NCBI GenBank assembly: GCA_028554795.2
Contig: CM068825.1
Location: forward strand, 160,515,398-160,579,397
Origin: Sinohyriopsis cumingii
Taxonomy: Eukaryota; Mollusca; Bivalvia; Unionida; Unionidae
Direction of reading: 5' to 3'
Length of the DNA stretch: 64,000 nt
The notes below the pieces were generated by a model. That model was not told the DNA's origin. It saw only the letters and a list, made by a program, of their open reading frames with translations, and ran no database searches. The position numbers and the translations under genes are program-made. Of this stretch, positions 12,089-23,635 are shown one piece after another (position 1 is the first letter of the stretch; each line of letters begins with the position of its first letter).

Positions 12089-12285
12089 TTGTTTGTTGAT
12101 TTAACGGTACCATTAACCCATTAACGTCTATAACATGCAGAGGCGATGGAAGTTATATCACTTTGCCAAGGACACCGAGGCAGCCAACTTGGGCTGGCCT
12201 GGCCTGGTGCAAAACCCGAGACCTCTGGATTACGATTACGAATCCGACGCTCTACCAGCTCTGCTTAGCTAATGCTAAGGCTGCA
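12089..12285 (-). repeat. tRNA-derived SINE, family 2, with 14-bp target-site duplication
   Basis: On the minus strand the head reads AGAGCTGGTAGAGCGTCGGA (A box) followed by a B-box-like GGTCTCGGGTTTTGCACC. The tail is TTAAATCAACAAACAAACAA. A perfect direct repeat, TGGAACGCTTTTGT, flanks it at 12075-12088 and 12286-12299, which fixes both ends. The clean duplication marks this as a relatively young insertion. Confidence 0.9.
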
Positions 12286-12299
12286 TGGAACGCTTTTGT

Positions 12300-13561
12300 A
12301 AAAGTATATTATTTGCTCTTCAAGGGCCAGAATAATTCATAAATTGTGCAAGCAGGGTTTCAACCATAATATAATGTCCGAACAATTGGGAAGATTAAAT
12401 ATGGGCGCCCCAGTCGCCATGGATTAAACGAACCTGGTTACAAACTGTAGACATATGTGATAGTCGAAGTCAGGTTGTAAACTTTTCAGCGGTAAAACAA
12501 GAGTCTTACTGAATAATTATCATTTAAATATTTATTCAGAAGCTATTTCCTGTATTTTTGTACTAAACCCGCTATGCAAAATGTTGAAATCTTTATATTT
12601 GTTCTATTAGACCAATGGCGCAGTCTCATTCAAAAATGCTGTAAATCTCCTAAAATCGATCAAACATGAACTGTTAAAAAGTCAGTAGCTAAAGCGTCGC
12701 ACTGTTAATCCCTTTTATTTCTCTCTCATACGGGGGTGCAATATATTAAGAAATTACCAAGAAGTCAATATCTTTAGCAAGAAAAATAAGAAAAAAGCAC
12801 ACATGAAATGCACTCATTTGAAACATTTCTTACGTGTAAGCTTATCAGCAATGCCGCAAGTTTTATTGTGTCTGGCCCATATTTGAAGGACATAATTAGA
12901 ATATTTGCGAACTTTCCAGTAGTAGATATAAAGTCTTACTGCTGAACATAAATATTCAACTTTGCGTATTTAGTTTACAAGCTGGATCAAAATATTACAA
13001 AAGCTCAAACCTCATTATTTCTTTGGGGGTGGAGGTGTCCCAGTTCCATTCCACCATGACCTGAATCTCCTGAAATTTGAACTTTAGGGGATTGTCAGAA
13101 TGTCCTTAACAGAAGAGAGGACTGGTTGTGCGCTTTTCGTAAAGTAAGATAATGTAATACTTGACAATCTGGCAGGGAAAAAAAACTAATGATTATTTAT
13201 GGACGGTTACCTGAAGGGAACCAGTTTGTGCCACTTCTTTAAACCACTGCAAGTTAAAAACTATTAATAAACAGACCCAAATCAGTTCATTTTAAATATT
13301 AACAGGGTCCATTGTGTGAATTTATTTTTGGAGAGAATGTGTTCCCCTGTTACCTACCTGAGAAAGGAAACACGTGGTTTTTATCCATTTCTTCTGATCC
13401 CCTGAATAAGAGAAATAATGAATTTTTTTCTTTTCTTTTCTTTCTTTCTTGGATGGTGGTGGAGGTGGTGCTTGTTTACAGCAGTAGACGTACCTCTTTG
13501 TACGAAACTAATATTACCTTAGGTTAACTTCACTCATATTATTAGACTGCGGCTGTAAATT
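12300..13561. other. Intergenic, nothing recognised
   Basis: No gene or clear repeat family. A 71-codon frame at 13312-13527 is low-complexity toward its end. Confidence 0.4.
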
Positions 13562-13885
13562 TGACTCACGTGTATTGATCAAGCTAGGTTACGTAATCAA
13601 CGCTTTAGCACATTTTGACTCATGTGTTTTGATCAAGCCAGGTTACGTAATCAACGCTTGAGCACATTTGGACTCGTGTATTGATCAAGCCAGGTCACGT
13701 AATCAAAACTTCAGCACATTTTGACTCATGTGTATTGATGAAGCCAGGTTACATAATTAACGCTTTAGCACATTTTGACTCATGTGTATTGATCAAGTCA
13801 GGTTACATAATCAACGCTTTAGCACATTTTGACTCGTGTGTATAAATCAAATCAGATTACGTAATCATCACTTCAGCACATTTTC
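13562..13885 (+). repeat. Minisatellite, six copies of a 54-bp unit
   Basis: Unit begins TGACTCATGTGTATTGATCA and contains GGTTACGTAATCAACGCTTT. The first two units are exactly 54 bases apart (13562 and 13616). Each holds the palindrome TTACGTAA or a one-base variant. Units differ by a few substitutions and small indels. Confidence 0.9.
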
Positions 13886-14169
13886 CATACATTCACCAGC
13901 TGTTTTTTTTCTTCTTTCTTCTTTGTATTTTCTTTATTTCTTTCTCGTTCTACCACTTCTATGTTTATAAATCCACTATTCCATTATTTCTAGTCTTCGA
14001 TCAATATTGTGCATTTTTTGGATGATATTTTGAATTCGGGAGATCTCGTCAGTTTGTACGATTTAAGAGATTCATGAAATAAAGTAAAGGAAGGGAAATT
14101 ATACAAGTCACGACTTTGATAAGTTTTAATTTTTGACTTAATGCAAATATTAACTAAAATGGGCAATTG

Positions 14170-14500
14170 AGGGTCATGCATTATGCCCTTTGGTTAACAT
14201 ATGAATGACACGTGTGGGTTATAATGGGAAATCCTATATTAAAAATGTCCATAGGTATATAAATCAGTATAAAATTTGAATGGTACTAAAGGTTCATACA
14301 AGAAATTTAATGTTAACATGGGAACTGTTATAGACCGTTTCCATGTGAAGTATTTATAGGTTAAATCATACTATCCAAACACACTGGTTTTATTCAAATC
14401 CAACACACACCCTATTATCCAGCATCTAGTTTTAGATGTACTATCAAAACATACCCTAATATCCAGCAAAAAGGGTAGGAGTGTTTATATTCACGCAATG
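14170..14500 (+). repeat. Left terminal inverted repeat of the Polinton
   Basis: Reads AGGGTCATGCATTATG, later GTTAACATGGGAACTG, CCGTTTCCATGTG and CATACTATCC, then repeated ACACCCTAWTATCCAGCA-like motifs. The same order appears in the reverse complement of 28680-29004 (AGGGTCATAACATG, GCTAACGTGGGAACTG, CCGTTTCCATGTTG, CATACTATCC). Substitutions and small indels separate the arms. Confidence 0.85.
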
Positions 14501-15261
14501 GCGTAATTATCTTGGTAGCAGGTACAGCCATGCTGTGGGGCCTTGTCGTCTTGGGGGGCCCGGCCCAACCAGGAGACAACAATTGGCAGTAATGGGGGGG
14601 GGGAGGGTGCGGTACAAAACGTTTGCTGTTGGGCTCATGGTGAGATACTTATGCCACTGTATACACGATATTTTTACAGACACACAACCATACTATTACA
14701 CAAAGAAGGCAAGGGTAGTTGTCTTTATTGACACACTATACCCATTCTCTCCCCACATATATTTTCACATACAAGTAAGTGGTATTAAGTTTCACTTGGG
14801 TTGTGAATGTAGACATAGATATTCACATGTACAAACCTACACAAGCGCATATATCGAAAGTGGTTCGAGTTGTATCTCTCATTTCTAAATGGGTGGCCCT
14901 GAAAACAGCCATTGAATTTATTAAGCAAATAGGGTTCACATAGGTGGTACCGCTTCACTGTTCTTTTCCACGAAACATCTATTCACAGTCAAGCCGCAGA
15001 GTAAGATCCTCTTCGGGCATCGTTGTCTCTCCACTTAAATCCTTCCTTTCCTTATAGCTGTATCTCTTGTCTCTGTGATGGCTCACGATACATTTATAAT
15101 GACTGGGAAGTCAGAGTTTGGCAGCATACTTCTAAACAATTGTCGAAAACTCTACTCTTAACCAAATCTTGTTGGGTTGTCTTAAGACTAGGTGACACAA
15201 TGGGACAATGCCACTGTATATCTAGTCTTGAATCGGATCGAAGCGGACTGAGTTGTTCCAC
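14501..15261. other. Left subterminal region of the Polinton, no recognised gene
   Basis: Contains a G-rich run near 14594 and frames at 14481-14888 and 15023-15280 without motifs. No integrase signature was seen here, though Polinton integrase is often located near an end. Confidence 0.4.
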
Positions 15262-15308
15262 CCAATCAGAACGAGCCTAACATAATGACGTCACTTTCAA
15301 TATATATG
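15262..15308 (+). promoter_or_regulatory. CCAAT-CRE-TATA core promoter inside the Polinton
   Basis: CCAATCAGA starts at 15262, a full cAMP-response element TGACGTCA lies at 15286-15293 and TATATATG at 15301-15308, followed by an ATG at 15362. Order and spacing fit an RNA polymerase II promoter for the leftmost Polinton gene. Confidence 0.6.
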
Positions 15309-15361
15309 CTCAACAGTGTTCTTAACGTTTACCATTGCTAAGTAGTTAAATTACAACACAT

Positions 15362-15508
15362 ATGGCCAAAACGAAAACAATGTATTGGAGTACGCCTGTC
15401 GCTGTTGCATCATATACTAGGAGTGATGGTACAATGACTGCTACTTCTACTTCTGTAACCAGGATTCTTCTTCCAGAAGACGATGACCTTCAAATTAGCT
15501 TTGACTGA
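15362..15508 (+). pseudogene. 48-codon frame behind the Polinton promoter
   Basis: Begins MAKTKTMYWSTPVAVASY and stops at TGA 15506-15508. The same frame continues past the stop with protein-like residues (FPIVESVVHSLDRLSKYI), so a longer ancestral gene is likely. It could be the N-terminus of the polymerase or a separate small gene; no domain is recognised. Confidence 0.4.
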
Positions 15509-16122
15509 TTTCCTATCGTGGAGTCCGTTGTCCATTCTCTTGACAGGCTTAGCAAGTATATTGACTGTAATCTCAAATGGAGTAGTCCATGGTCTTTTTG
15601 GAAGTGTATTTTCGAATGACGTTTTGCAAATCACTGAAATGCGATCAGTTGTGACTCTTCCATCCTGACAGACTGAGAGCTGAATGAATATGTTCTCTTA
15701 GGATGAGAAGCTCACTGTTGATCCCTATAGATAGAGATAGTGTGTACCCAAGTGAAATAAAAGTTTGAATCAAGATGAAACGATCATATCTTCCTGAGGA
15801 GCAGTTAGAATAATCAAAGAAACGATGACGACAACTGTCAGTGTAGCCTCATACACTAAGAGAAGTGTTAGCGCAAATGCAAGCCAGAGATATTGAAGAC
15901 GACGTCAGTGTGCCGACACCATCTACATCAGATACAACATCGTGAGAATCAATGTCATTCAAACGAAAACAAGCCGGTCGGTAGCTCCTGAAGATTATTT
16001 ACGCATTCGAGAGGCGTAAAAGTAACAATAAGAAAATTTCGAACAAAAGCTGACACTGACATATTGAAATTTAAAGACGAAAGTAGCGGGTTTCACTGCA
16101 GATTCATGAGTATATGTGTTAA

Positions 16123-16729
16123 CACATTAACCCCTGGAGGTTTTTGTCATTTTTGCCCGAAAATCGAGTAGGAAACACATTTTGAAAGCTATTTCTGAAT
16201 AGATCCGAAAACACCAAATCCCCGGTGATCTTTCAATAACATACTGCCTAGTTGTGTTAGAAACATCGTTTTTCATTGGCTATTTGACTCGCGCATGAGC
16301 AGAAGGGTAAAAGTAGGAAATTTTTTGGTTGTTGTTGCTACACGGAGCCATTATTTTTGTATCGAGACCACTATTTATTCCAAATGCCCATCTTATCCTA
16401 CTTTTTGCAAAGGCTCATCTGTCTGTTTGCAGTTCATACCGGTTTGCCTTAGATCTGATACCAAAAAGTCTAAAATCCGGACACAAAATCGGATTCCAAC
16501 CACGGGCGAATATTGGGTAGAAAAATGTCGGGTCCGAAAAATGAGGTTTTTTTATCTGTATTTTGTAGTGCAACTAGATATTCCAGATTATATGGTATCA
16601 TTGTAGAGCTACATCTGTCTACCTTTCTATAACACCACTTTAGTGTGTCTTGCGTGACCACGACGCTACAGAGCTCGGCAGTAGGCTACTACCTCCTGCC
16701 CCGTTAAGTCGTCTCTAGGGGTTAATGTG
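16123..16729. mobile_element. piggyBac-type MITE nested in the Polinton
   Basis: 607 bp with terminal inverted repeats CACATTAACCCCT at both ends, extending imperfectly inward. It is flanked on both sides by TTAA (16119-16122 and 16730-16733), the target duplicated by piggyBac transposases. No transposase is encoded. The 103-codon frame at 16295-16606 shows no transposase motif, so the element is non-autonomous. Confidence 0.85.
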
Positions 16730-17687
16730 TTAAAGACATTGAAATGACAAATTCCTTCTTAAATATAATGATCGTTTAGAAACTATCACTTTCTCACGAC
16801 AGTTTAAAAGCTGTCTGGATTGAGTTTAAATCACCTTCCAAAATTATCGACAAAATTCAACATGTCCAACAATCGAACGATCAGTTTAATAAGACAGAAA
16901 ACCAGTCTTAAAATAACGCACGTTACACCTCAAAGAGGTATTGGAAAACGCAAAGTTTTATAGATGGATGAATTTCGTAGTACCAAGATAAGTTATGTCC
17001 TAATTGACAATCACCAAGATCAAATGTGTTTAGCCCGTGGTGGCTCAAATGTATGCCGAGAAGAACGATACGTCTGAATGGATAATATTATGGGTATGCA
17101 TTAGATTATCGGACATTGGTAAAGAACATGATCAGCAGAATTTCTAAAGAGACCGAGTGAGGAGTTCTTCAAATGTAAACAATTGAAGACATGATGGCAC
17201 CACTTTGAAAGTATACCCTTACATCGTTATTGGAGCTCTTTTATTTCTTTGACCAGATTTCCCAGACGAAAAATACATTTATTTTGATCATCAAGGGCAC
17301 CTTTTGCTATTGCAACCATCATAGGGTTGGCTGTATGCAGTTACTATTGCCAGAAATGTGACCAAGGATTTACTGCTGGGAAGCGACCTATTCATTATGG
17401 AGAGATATGCAGTGGGTGTTAACTTCCAGACTTTGCGTACCTGTAGGAAAATAAAACAACCGTTTCCCTACTTTCAAGCGAACCTTCGTCAGTGATGAAC
17501 AATATCGCATGAAACAATTTCTTCAAAAACAATTTTTCTTGGGAATTATTAAGAGCATGCTCCTTCATTTGTTCGAACGAATAACTAAAAGTAACCCATT
17601 TGTCCAGGAAAAAAGATGCCATTTTTACGTTCAAATAGTGGACTTCAATCATCAGTGTTACATATAAAGATGACACTTGTTGCAACT

Positions 17688-18449
17688 TATGGTCTTAAAC
17701 TAAGTAACAGAAAAGAATGAAAATCAACAAGTTTTGTAAAACTGAACAAATAATTTATTTCCATAAAAGAGAAGTAAAATATAAAAAAAAAAATAACGTA
17801 TAGCTTGGTGCATGAAATTCTAAATAATTTTAAACGTTCTATCACAAGCCCAACAGTATCGAATATTCCAAATGATTTCAATGGTAAGTCAAATGAAATG
17901 CAATCTATTGTTATGATGTGCCATTAGTCTTCATGTATCACAATCATATACTTTAAAATGTCTTTAAATTATTTCACAGTAACGCCAATACAGCTACTAA
18001 ACCTGAATGTCTGAACACCTTATAATTCCAGTGAATACTTGAAAAAATGAAGAAAAAAAATCAATAAATCCACACAGCTGTATGACTCCACTAAGACTAG
18101 TGTTTATGTTAGGACTAAAGACGTTTGAATCAATTATCCCTTATGTCAACAAGTTCAAGTACTTAAGGAGCTATTCATTCAATCAGGAATTAGGTCACCT
18201 GGATTTTTCTTGGGGAATCCCACCAAATTCATCATGAAGTTTTCTTCTTCAGACTCCTATGTCAAAATACGGCAATGACATGTAAACTCCTATCGTCAAA
18301 ATTTTAAATTACTTTCCTCGAGCGAAATAACGTCATCCTAGAGTACAAATCCATTATACATAATTAGCGACTTACTATGTTATTTAGTACACGGCTCTTT
18401 GAATCTTTATTCAGTAAAATTTACACACATAATATAGATTTACATAACA
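17688..18449 (-). mobile_element. Gypsy copy B: solo LTR inside the Polinton polymerase
   Basis: 762 bp. On the minus strand it begins TGTTATGTAAATCTATATT (18449) and ends TTAAGACCATA (17688). It matches the LTRs at 6679-7481 and 54860-55624 at both ends and in the AACAAGTTTTGTAAAA block. No internal retroviral sequence adjoins it; polymerase fragments lie on both sides, so this is a solo LTR. A target duplication is not obvious. Confidence 0.75.
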
Positions 18450-19726
18450 CTCTAAACTCGACGAAGTGCTCAAGAGCGATCAGAGCAAATAAATGTATTT
18501 TTGTCGTTTTTGACTTAGAATGTTTACAACAGATTTGGAATTTACATCCCTAATTGTTGTGTAGCTCATCGTACTTGTGACAAGTGTATACAAAAACCTA
18601 TATTTTTCATTTTAAAACTTGTAGTAAGATTCAGAAGGATGAGCAGGCATCTTTCGGAGTTCTTGCTGATTTTTCCCAATGGAGGTTAGACCCCGGCTAC
18701 AACACATGGAGTGAAAATGAAATCCGGCGCTACAGAAACTGTCATTGATTTGCTAGAATTGTATGTGGACAATATCTCTGGAAATATGAATTGAATGAAA
18801 CTCTTTTACGTAAAAGTGAAAAACACACAGTTTAAGTATTCCTTGAGTTATACGGCTATGATTTTGAGTGGAATGCAAGTTGGAATGACAGAAATTACAA
18901 AAGGCTATTTACCACACCTTTTCAATACCGCAGCTGATCAGCATGTTGTGCCCCGCGTTTGCATGATGTTCGCCACTACCATCACACACAATGCACAAAG
19001 AACAACCGGAAACATTATTTGCCTTGTGCCAAACTCACTTTTCAGACCCTTTTAAGTTTCAAGAAGAAACGTTAAAATATTGCCTATCCTATGTGGGCAA
19101 TTTATGATAGTATTTTGGAAAATTTCGAGAAGTATGTTTGGATCACAGCTGTACCGATACCTTGAAGGAAGTTTCTATCATCGCTAAAGCGTGTGGATTA
19201 GTCTATCAAAAAATGTTCACGTCCGAGAACAAATTATTTATCGTACCTCCTCACCAAATCATTTCACTAACTAGAGTACGTGAACGAAACTGAAGACATG
19301 TTAATACGACATGTTAGAAACACTGCAGAAAATAAAATTGAGATTTTCTGTAGATGGGAGGAATTTAGAAAACCCACAGATCATCTACGAATTTCAAGGA
19401 TGTTTATTTCACGGATGCCAAACATGTTTTCCTCGAAGAGACCCTAAAAGTTCATTCTCAGAGTTCACCACGGAGGAGTTGTATGTTCATATATATCAAT
19501 GACACCTGGGTTTAGAAAGACAAGGTATAATCGACAAAAATATTGGCACAAGATTATGATCGCCGATTGAAAACCGATCCAGAACATAGACGTATTGCAG
19601 GAGAGAAGTACGTGGTGGATATCGAAACTTTAAATCCATGCGACAGTTTGTTTGGAGGACGAACCAATGTGATACCCTCGCTGTATGAGGTGGACCAATC
19701 TCAATGAGAGCAAATCAAATAGATTA

Positions 19727-20714
19727 GGGGTCGTCCATTAATTATGTCAACAAAATAGGGGGAGAGGGTTTGAAGAAATTTGACAATTGTTGACATGGGG
19801 GAGGGGGGAGTTCAAGATAAATTGACGTCAACAATGTTATTTTTTACAATAAATTTAATAAATCAAAAAATAGAAAATTAGTCGGTGCGTTGGTATGGCA
19901 CACACTCGCTCGCCCGTCAACAGCCCACCAGTTTAATCCTAAACCGGTTGAACTCTTGCCAAGGAAGTCATAGTTTTGCATCATCATATTTTGGTTTTAT
20001 TCAATGTAGATTGTAGACTGTAGACAGGCCTTAAAGCACCAGATGCATCTGAGAGCGACTTGCACAGATTTCCATCTCTTTTCTTCAATCAGTCTTTGAA
20101 AGTTGATAACATGCTACCTCGATCGGCAAAGGCATTCAAAATTCTTCCATATGATCTATATTGTCCTTCCATTCAGTTGTCGTTGCTTGAACGGATCTGC
20201 AAAATCTGTCGCCTCTATGTTGCTTCACAAATCATGTTGAAGAAGCATGTTCAACAGCACCGACAACGCGATCTTGGGCCTAGGCAATTACCACATGCTC
20301 CTCAACCGCAAAGAATTCGGCCAATACGAGTGGCTGCCAAAAGACAGAGAGAGCTGATGGCAATTATTGCTCATGGAGAGATGCCCATTATAACAATTGA
20401 GGAACATTTGGCTTCCCCATGGGAAGATGATAGAAGCTAGAATATAAACTCTCGATTTTTTCATGAATTCAAAGTGTTATAGTCAATTTGAAATCTGTTA
20501 AACAAGTAAAAAAAATGTATTAAAATTTATTTGTAGACCTTTTAATTTCCATAATTCTATTTTTAGCATAAAAGCCAGCCGTATAAACTATTGTTAGTTT
20601 TGGGGGAGGTAAAATTTTATTAGGGGGGTCACTGAAAGTTTGACAGTTGTTGACAAGGGGGGAGGGGGGTAAAAAATTGCCTAAAAATTGTTGACATAAT
20701 TAATGGACGTCCCC
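19727..20714. mobile_element. TTA-flanked DNA transposon (PIF/Harbinger-like) with zinc-finger ORF
   Basis: 988 bp with inverted termini GGGG(T/A)CGTCCATTAATTATG, one mismatch over the first 26 bases. It is flanked by TTA at 19724-19726 and 20715-20717, the 3-bp TWA duplication characteristic of PIF/Harbinger elements. Both subterminal regions carry TTTGACARTTGTTGACA followed by a G-rich run in the same orientation (about 19779 and 20638). The polymerase reading frame resumes after it, so it inserted into the palm region of the Polinton gene. No transposase was seen. Confidence 0.8.
20060..20440 (+). CDS. 126-residue frame with one C2H2-like zinc finger, carried by the Harbinger-like element
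   Basis: Intact frame ending at TAG 20438-20440. It contains one finger with canonical spacing, C-x2-C-x12-H-x3-H, at about residues 53-73 (CKIC...KKHVQQH), a basic Pro/Arg-rich middle and an acidic C-terminus (IEEHLASPWEDD). Just upstream, another frame reads ALKHQMHLRATC, resembling part of a further finger, so the true 5' end may be an exon further left. The frame lies wholly between the transposon's inverted repeats. It could be captured host sequence, a derived DNA-binding accessory protein or a fortuitous frame. Function unknown. Confidence 0.45.
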   Translation: MHRFPSLFFNQSLKVDNMLPRSAKAFKILPYDLYCPSIQLSLLERICKICRLYVASQIMLKKHVQQHRQRDLGPRQLPHAPQPQRIRPIRVAAKRQRELMAIIAHGEMPIITIEEHLASPWEDDRS

Positions 20715-21416
20715 TTAGTGCGCATTCTTTGCACATTGGGTGTGCAAATATGTTCGATTTCACACTAGTCACCCTGAAAGGCTGACAGAATACATGGGAC
20801 ACATTCGGAGCGTTACCACCGACGAACTTGTAACATCCTGTGTTCATCACTGCCACAGAAAACTGGTGTTTCCTTGATGCGTTACGTGTGCTGAAACGTG
20901 CATGCGAAAGCTAAACATGTCACCACAATGATCAATATCAGGATTTGCTGGGAACTTGTTTTAGTGCCGAATTGTTTCACGCTTTCGATAATGGATACAA
21001 CTGTTAAAAGTATACGACATTTGGCACTTTCCTGCTTCAGAACATTACCGACAGAATAACGACTCCACTGAGTGTATGTTCTAAGGTTGCATGAACAAAT
21101 ATCTATAACTGAAGCAATAAGCTAGCGGCTTTCTTTCTTTGTGTCAGACTCCAGAAGATAAAGCAGTCAAAGCATGCGCTACCGAATCATTTAGAACACG
21201 TAAGAAAGAACGAAGGAAGACCATCGTTTGAGAAAGTTACGTTGTATTGTTTGTCTTAAAAACTAGCGCAACGTCTGATATTGTCAAGGACGGAATTATT
21301 GGCAGATCCAAGTCGATACTTAACAACTCGTGGACGTTAAAGTAAAACTTACTAAGCACGTGAAATCCTACATAAAGATTTGATTTTGGTGAAGTACAAA
21401 GCTTTCACATAGTTGC

Positions 21417-21540
<124 letters not shown>

Positions 21541-21830
21541 ACGAGTTTGGAAATGTCATTAATGCAGCGTACGCGACAGCCAATACCCATTTGAAATTGT
21601 ATTCTCTTTCGGAACCTTTAGGGGATCAAGTTCTTTATTCTGACACCGATAGCTGAATGCACATTGATCCCTTTGACCACCATCACCCTCAAATTGAAGA
21701 CCATTGTTTATGATCGTGAATCGACGTACTTCCCCGGACACTATTTGATGTTTTGTAAGTGGTAGAACCAAAATTATGATTACTAATATTAAGGCCAACA
21801 AGGACAAGTGCATACCAAGTGTAAAGTCAA

Positions 21831-22500
21831 CGGAATGATGTTGTACTATTGTTCCAATTAAGTGGTCACTTTTGTCGTCCTATAAAAGGTCTTAAATTCA
21901 GGTAAATATCAAGACTTACACGTAAAAACATTGGATCCCAAAAAATTCTACGTTTATAAGATCACCAAATTGTCGGTCGATCCTTAGGAAAAGTTTATCA
22001 GATGAACTGCTACAAAGATATGCTACTTCCCGACAAAAAAACACCCACCCTTACGGACATAAAGATCTCTAGTATAAATAGAGAGATAGGGAGACCCAGG
22101 ACAGAAAGATCATTGAGAATACAAACATCTATCTAGAAGAATGAATTTAACATAGCAACAGAGCGATGGCTTGCTGACTCCAAGTTCAATTTTGAGTTTA
22201 AACTTTCCCCAATAATGACAAATTCCACACAACAATAGAGTGAAGGGCTCATTGCTTACTCCAAGTTCAATAAAGTCCAGAGCGATATTCCTTGCGACTA
22301 TAGTGATACCGTACCCTGCCACATATGCCATGCAGCACAACATTGCTGCTCCTCTATTATCAAAAGCAATACAGCACGACTTCTCTTCTTTACTGGTAAA
22401 GGTGATGCCGTGCTTGTACCTGCCTAAGGATGTCAGCCATGCATTCGCAAAGCACTCTGTATGCCACTAGCTCATCGAAGTTTCCAGTGTCTTTGCCTGA
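21831..22500. other. Polinton interior between polymerase and BIR remnants
   Basis: Possible polymerase C-terminal debris up to about 22050. A degenerate tandem repeat of about 78 bp follows, sharing CTCCAAGTTCAAT at about 22178 and 22260. No clear gene. Confidence 0.4.
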
Positions 22501-22725
22501 CTATTGCGATTTTGAAAGTCTGTTCAAGATGTTCAAGTAATGACCTAAAGTTCTGTATGGATAGCACACTACCAAACCTTTAGCCATTGCTGAATTTATC
22601 TACATGGGTAAGGGATAGGAAGTAAAGTGTTTCAGTTGTAGTTTGAATATCCACGAATGGGAGTATAACGATTCAGCTTTCCTGGAACATAACAGATTGT
22701 CTCCGTGCAGTCGCTATTTTCCTTT
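22501..22725 (+). pseudogene. BIR (inhibitor-of-apoptosis repeat) domain remnant inside the Polinton
   Basis: One frame over 22571-22720 reads TKPLAIAEFIYMGKG, a stop, then VKCFSCSLNIHEWEYND and FLEHNRLSPCSRYF. This is the zinc-binding BIR layout: hydrophobic LAxAxFxYxGxGD-like entry, C-x2-C, Trp, Asp, then x16 to His and a final Cys. The His-to-Cys gap is five residues where six is usual, and the expected Asp after GKG is a TAG stop. Weaker frames upstream (DYCDFESLFKMFK at 22497) fit the start of the domain. BIR proteins bind caspases or act in ubiquitin signalling. Here it lies between polymerase and packaging ATPase on the same strand, as a cargo gene would. A separate captured fragment cannot be excluded. 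No RING domain was seen. Confidence 0.65.
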
Positions 22726-23635
22726 GGTGGAGCGTGTTTTTTTTTTATCCCTATGGATACCTTAAAGGACATAATTCATACCATACCGTTGGAGCTGCGA
22801 GCGCGCATTGACAGACTTTGTACAAATTCAAGTGAAACACGAAACACAGTTGCATCGTTTACGAAATAAACGTATTCACTATTGGTATCTGAATGCTATA
22901 AACAGATGGTTGGTTTGAAGATCTTCGAATGGTCAAACATTTAGTAACGACATCCTGAATCCTGAAAGGGTGGGTTTGAGTGTTACGATTTGAAGGATCT
23001 GCTGTAAAAGTTTTGTCTTTGATGCTGCGATACAAGAGGTGGCTAACTTTGACGGCCATTGTGTGTAACTGATCAAAGAAAAGAATTTAACTTGAAAGCA
23101 GTGAGATAAAAGCCTTAAGTAAATGTTGAATTATAGCCTATTTTAGAAACAGTGGTTGATTAACCCGAATTAGAGGAAGAAATGTTACTAGCCAAAGAGC
23201 GTAGTTGTAATATTGTGCAGATAGAAAAGAATGTGAAAATTACATTCCTGTAGAGGTTAGGGCGGAAGAATGCAACATAGACTCTAGCGCCAGAACCTTT
23301 ACATGGATTAAATGTGACGCAGATTGATCAAGAATGTTGTAGACAGCCTGTTTTTATACAGTTTTGGTGATTTTAATTTGTGCCTTATTTGAATTCGGAG
23401 TCATGTATGATTTGTGTACTTCCATATTTTAATATAATATTTCGCACTAACTTTGAGTTGTAAATATGTTTTTAGTTCATGTTACACTTTGAAGAAATTA
23501 AATGTGTAAACAATGTATAAAACGTTTTGTGTCTCTGAATCAAAATTCTAAACACCATGGATTGTTATTGAAGCATCGTCCGTTCTCAAAGTGATTGACG
23601 AAAGGCTTGATCGTCAAAGTAGGGAGACAATGAAT
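22726..23635. other. Polinton interior, no recognised gene
   Basis: AT-rich with short frames only. An adenovirus-type cysteine protease would be expected somewhere in the element but no convincing motif was seen. Confidence 0.4.

Noticed and set aside
14501-15261. Polinton integrase in the left subterminal region
   Set aside because: No zinc-binding HHCC or D,D35E-like pattern could be made out in any frame, so it is left as unassigned.
17419-17685. 88-codon minus-strand frame as a separate gene or Gypsy gag
   Set aside because: No gag or other motif, and it lies between polymerase fragments of the plus-strand Polinton next to a solo LTR.
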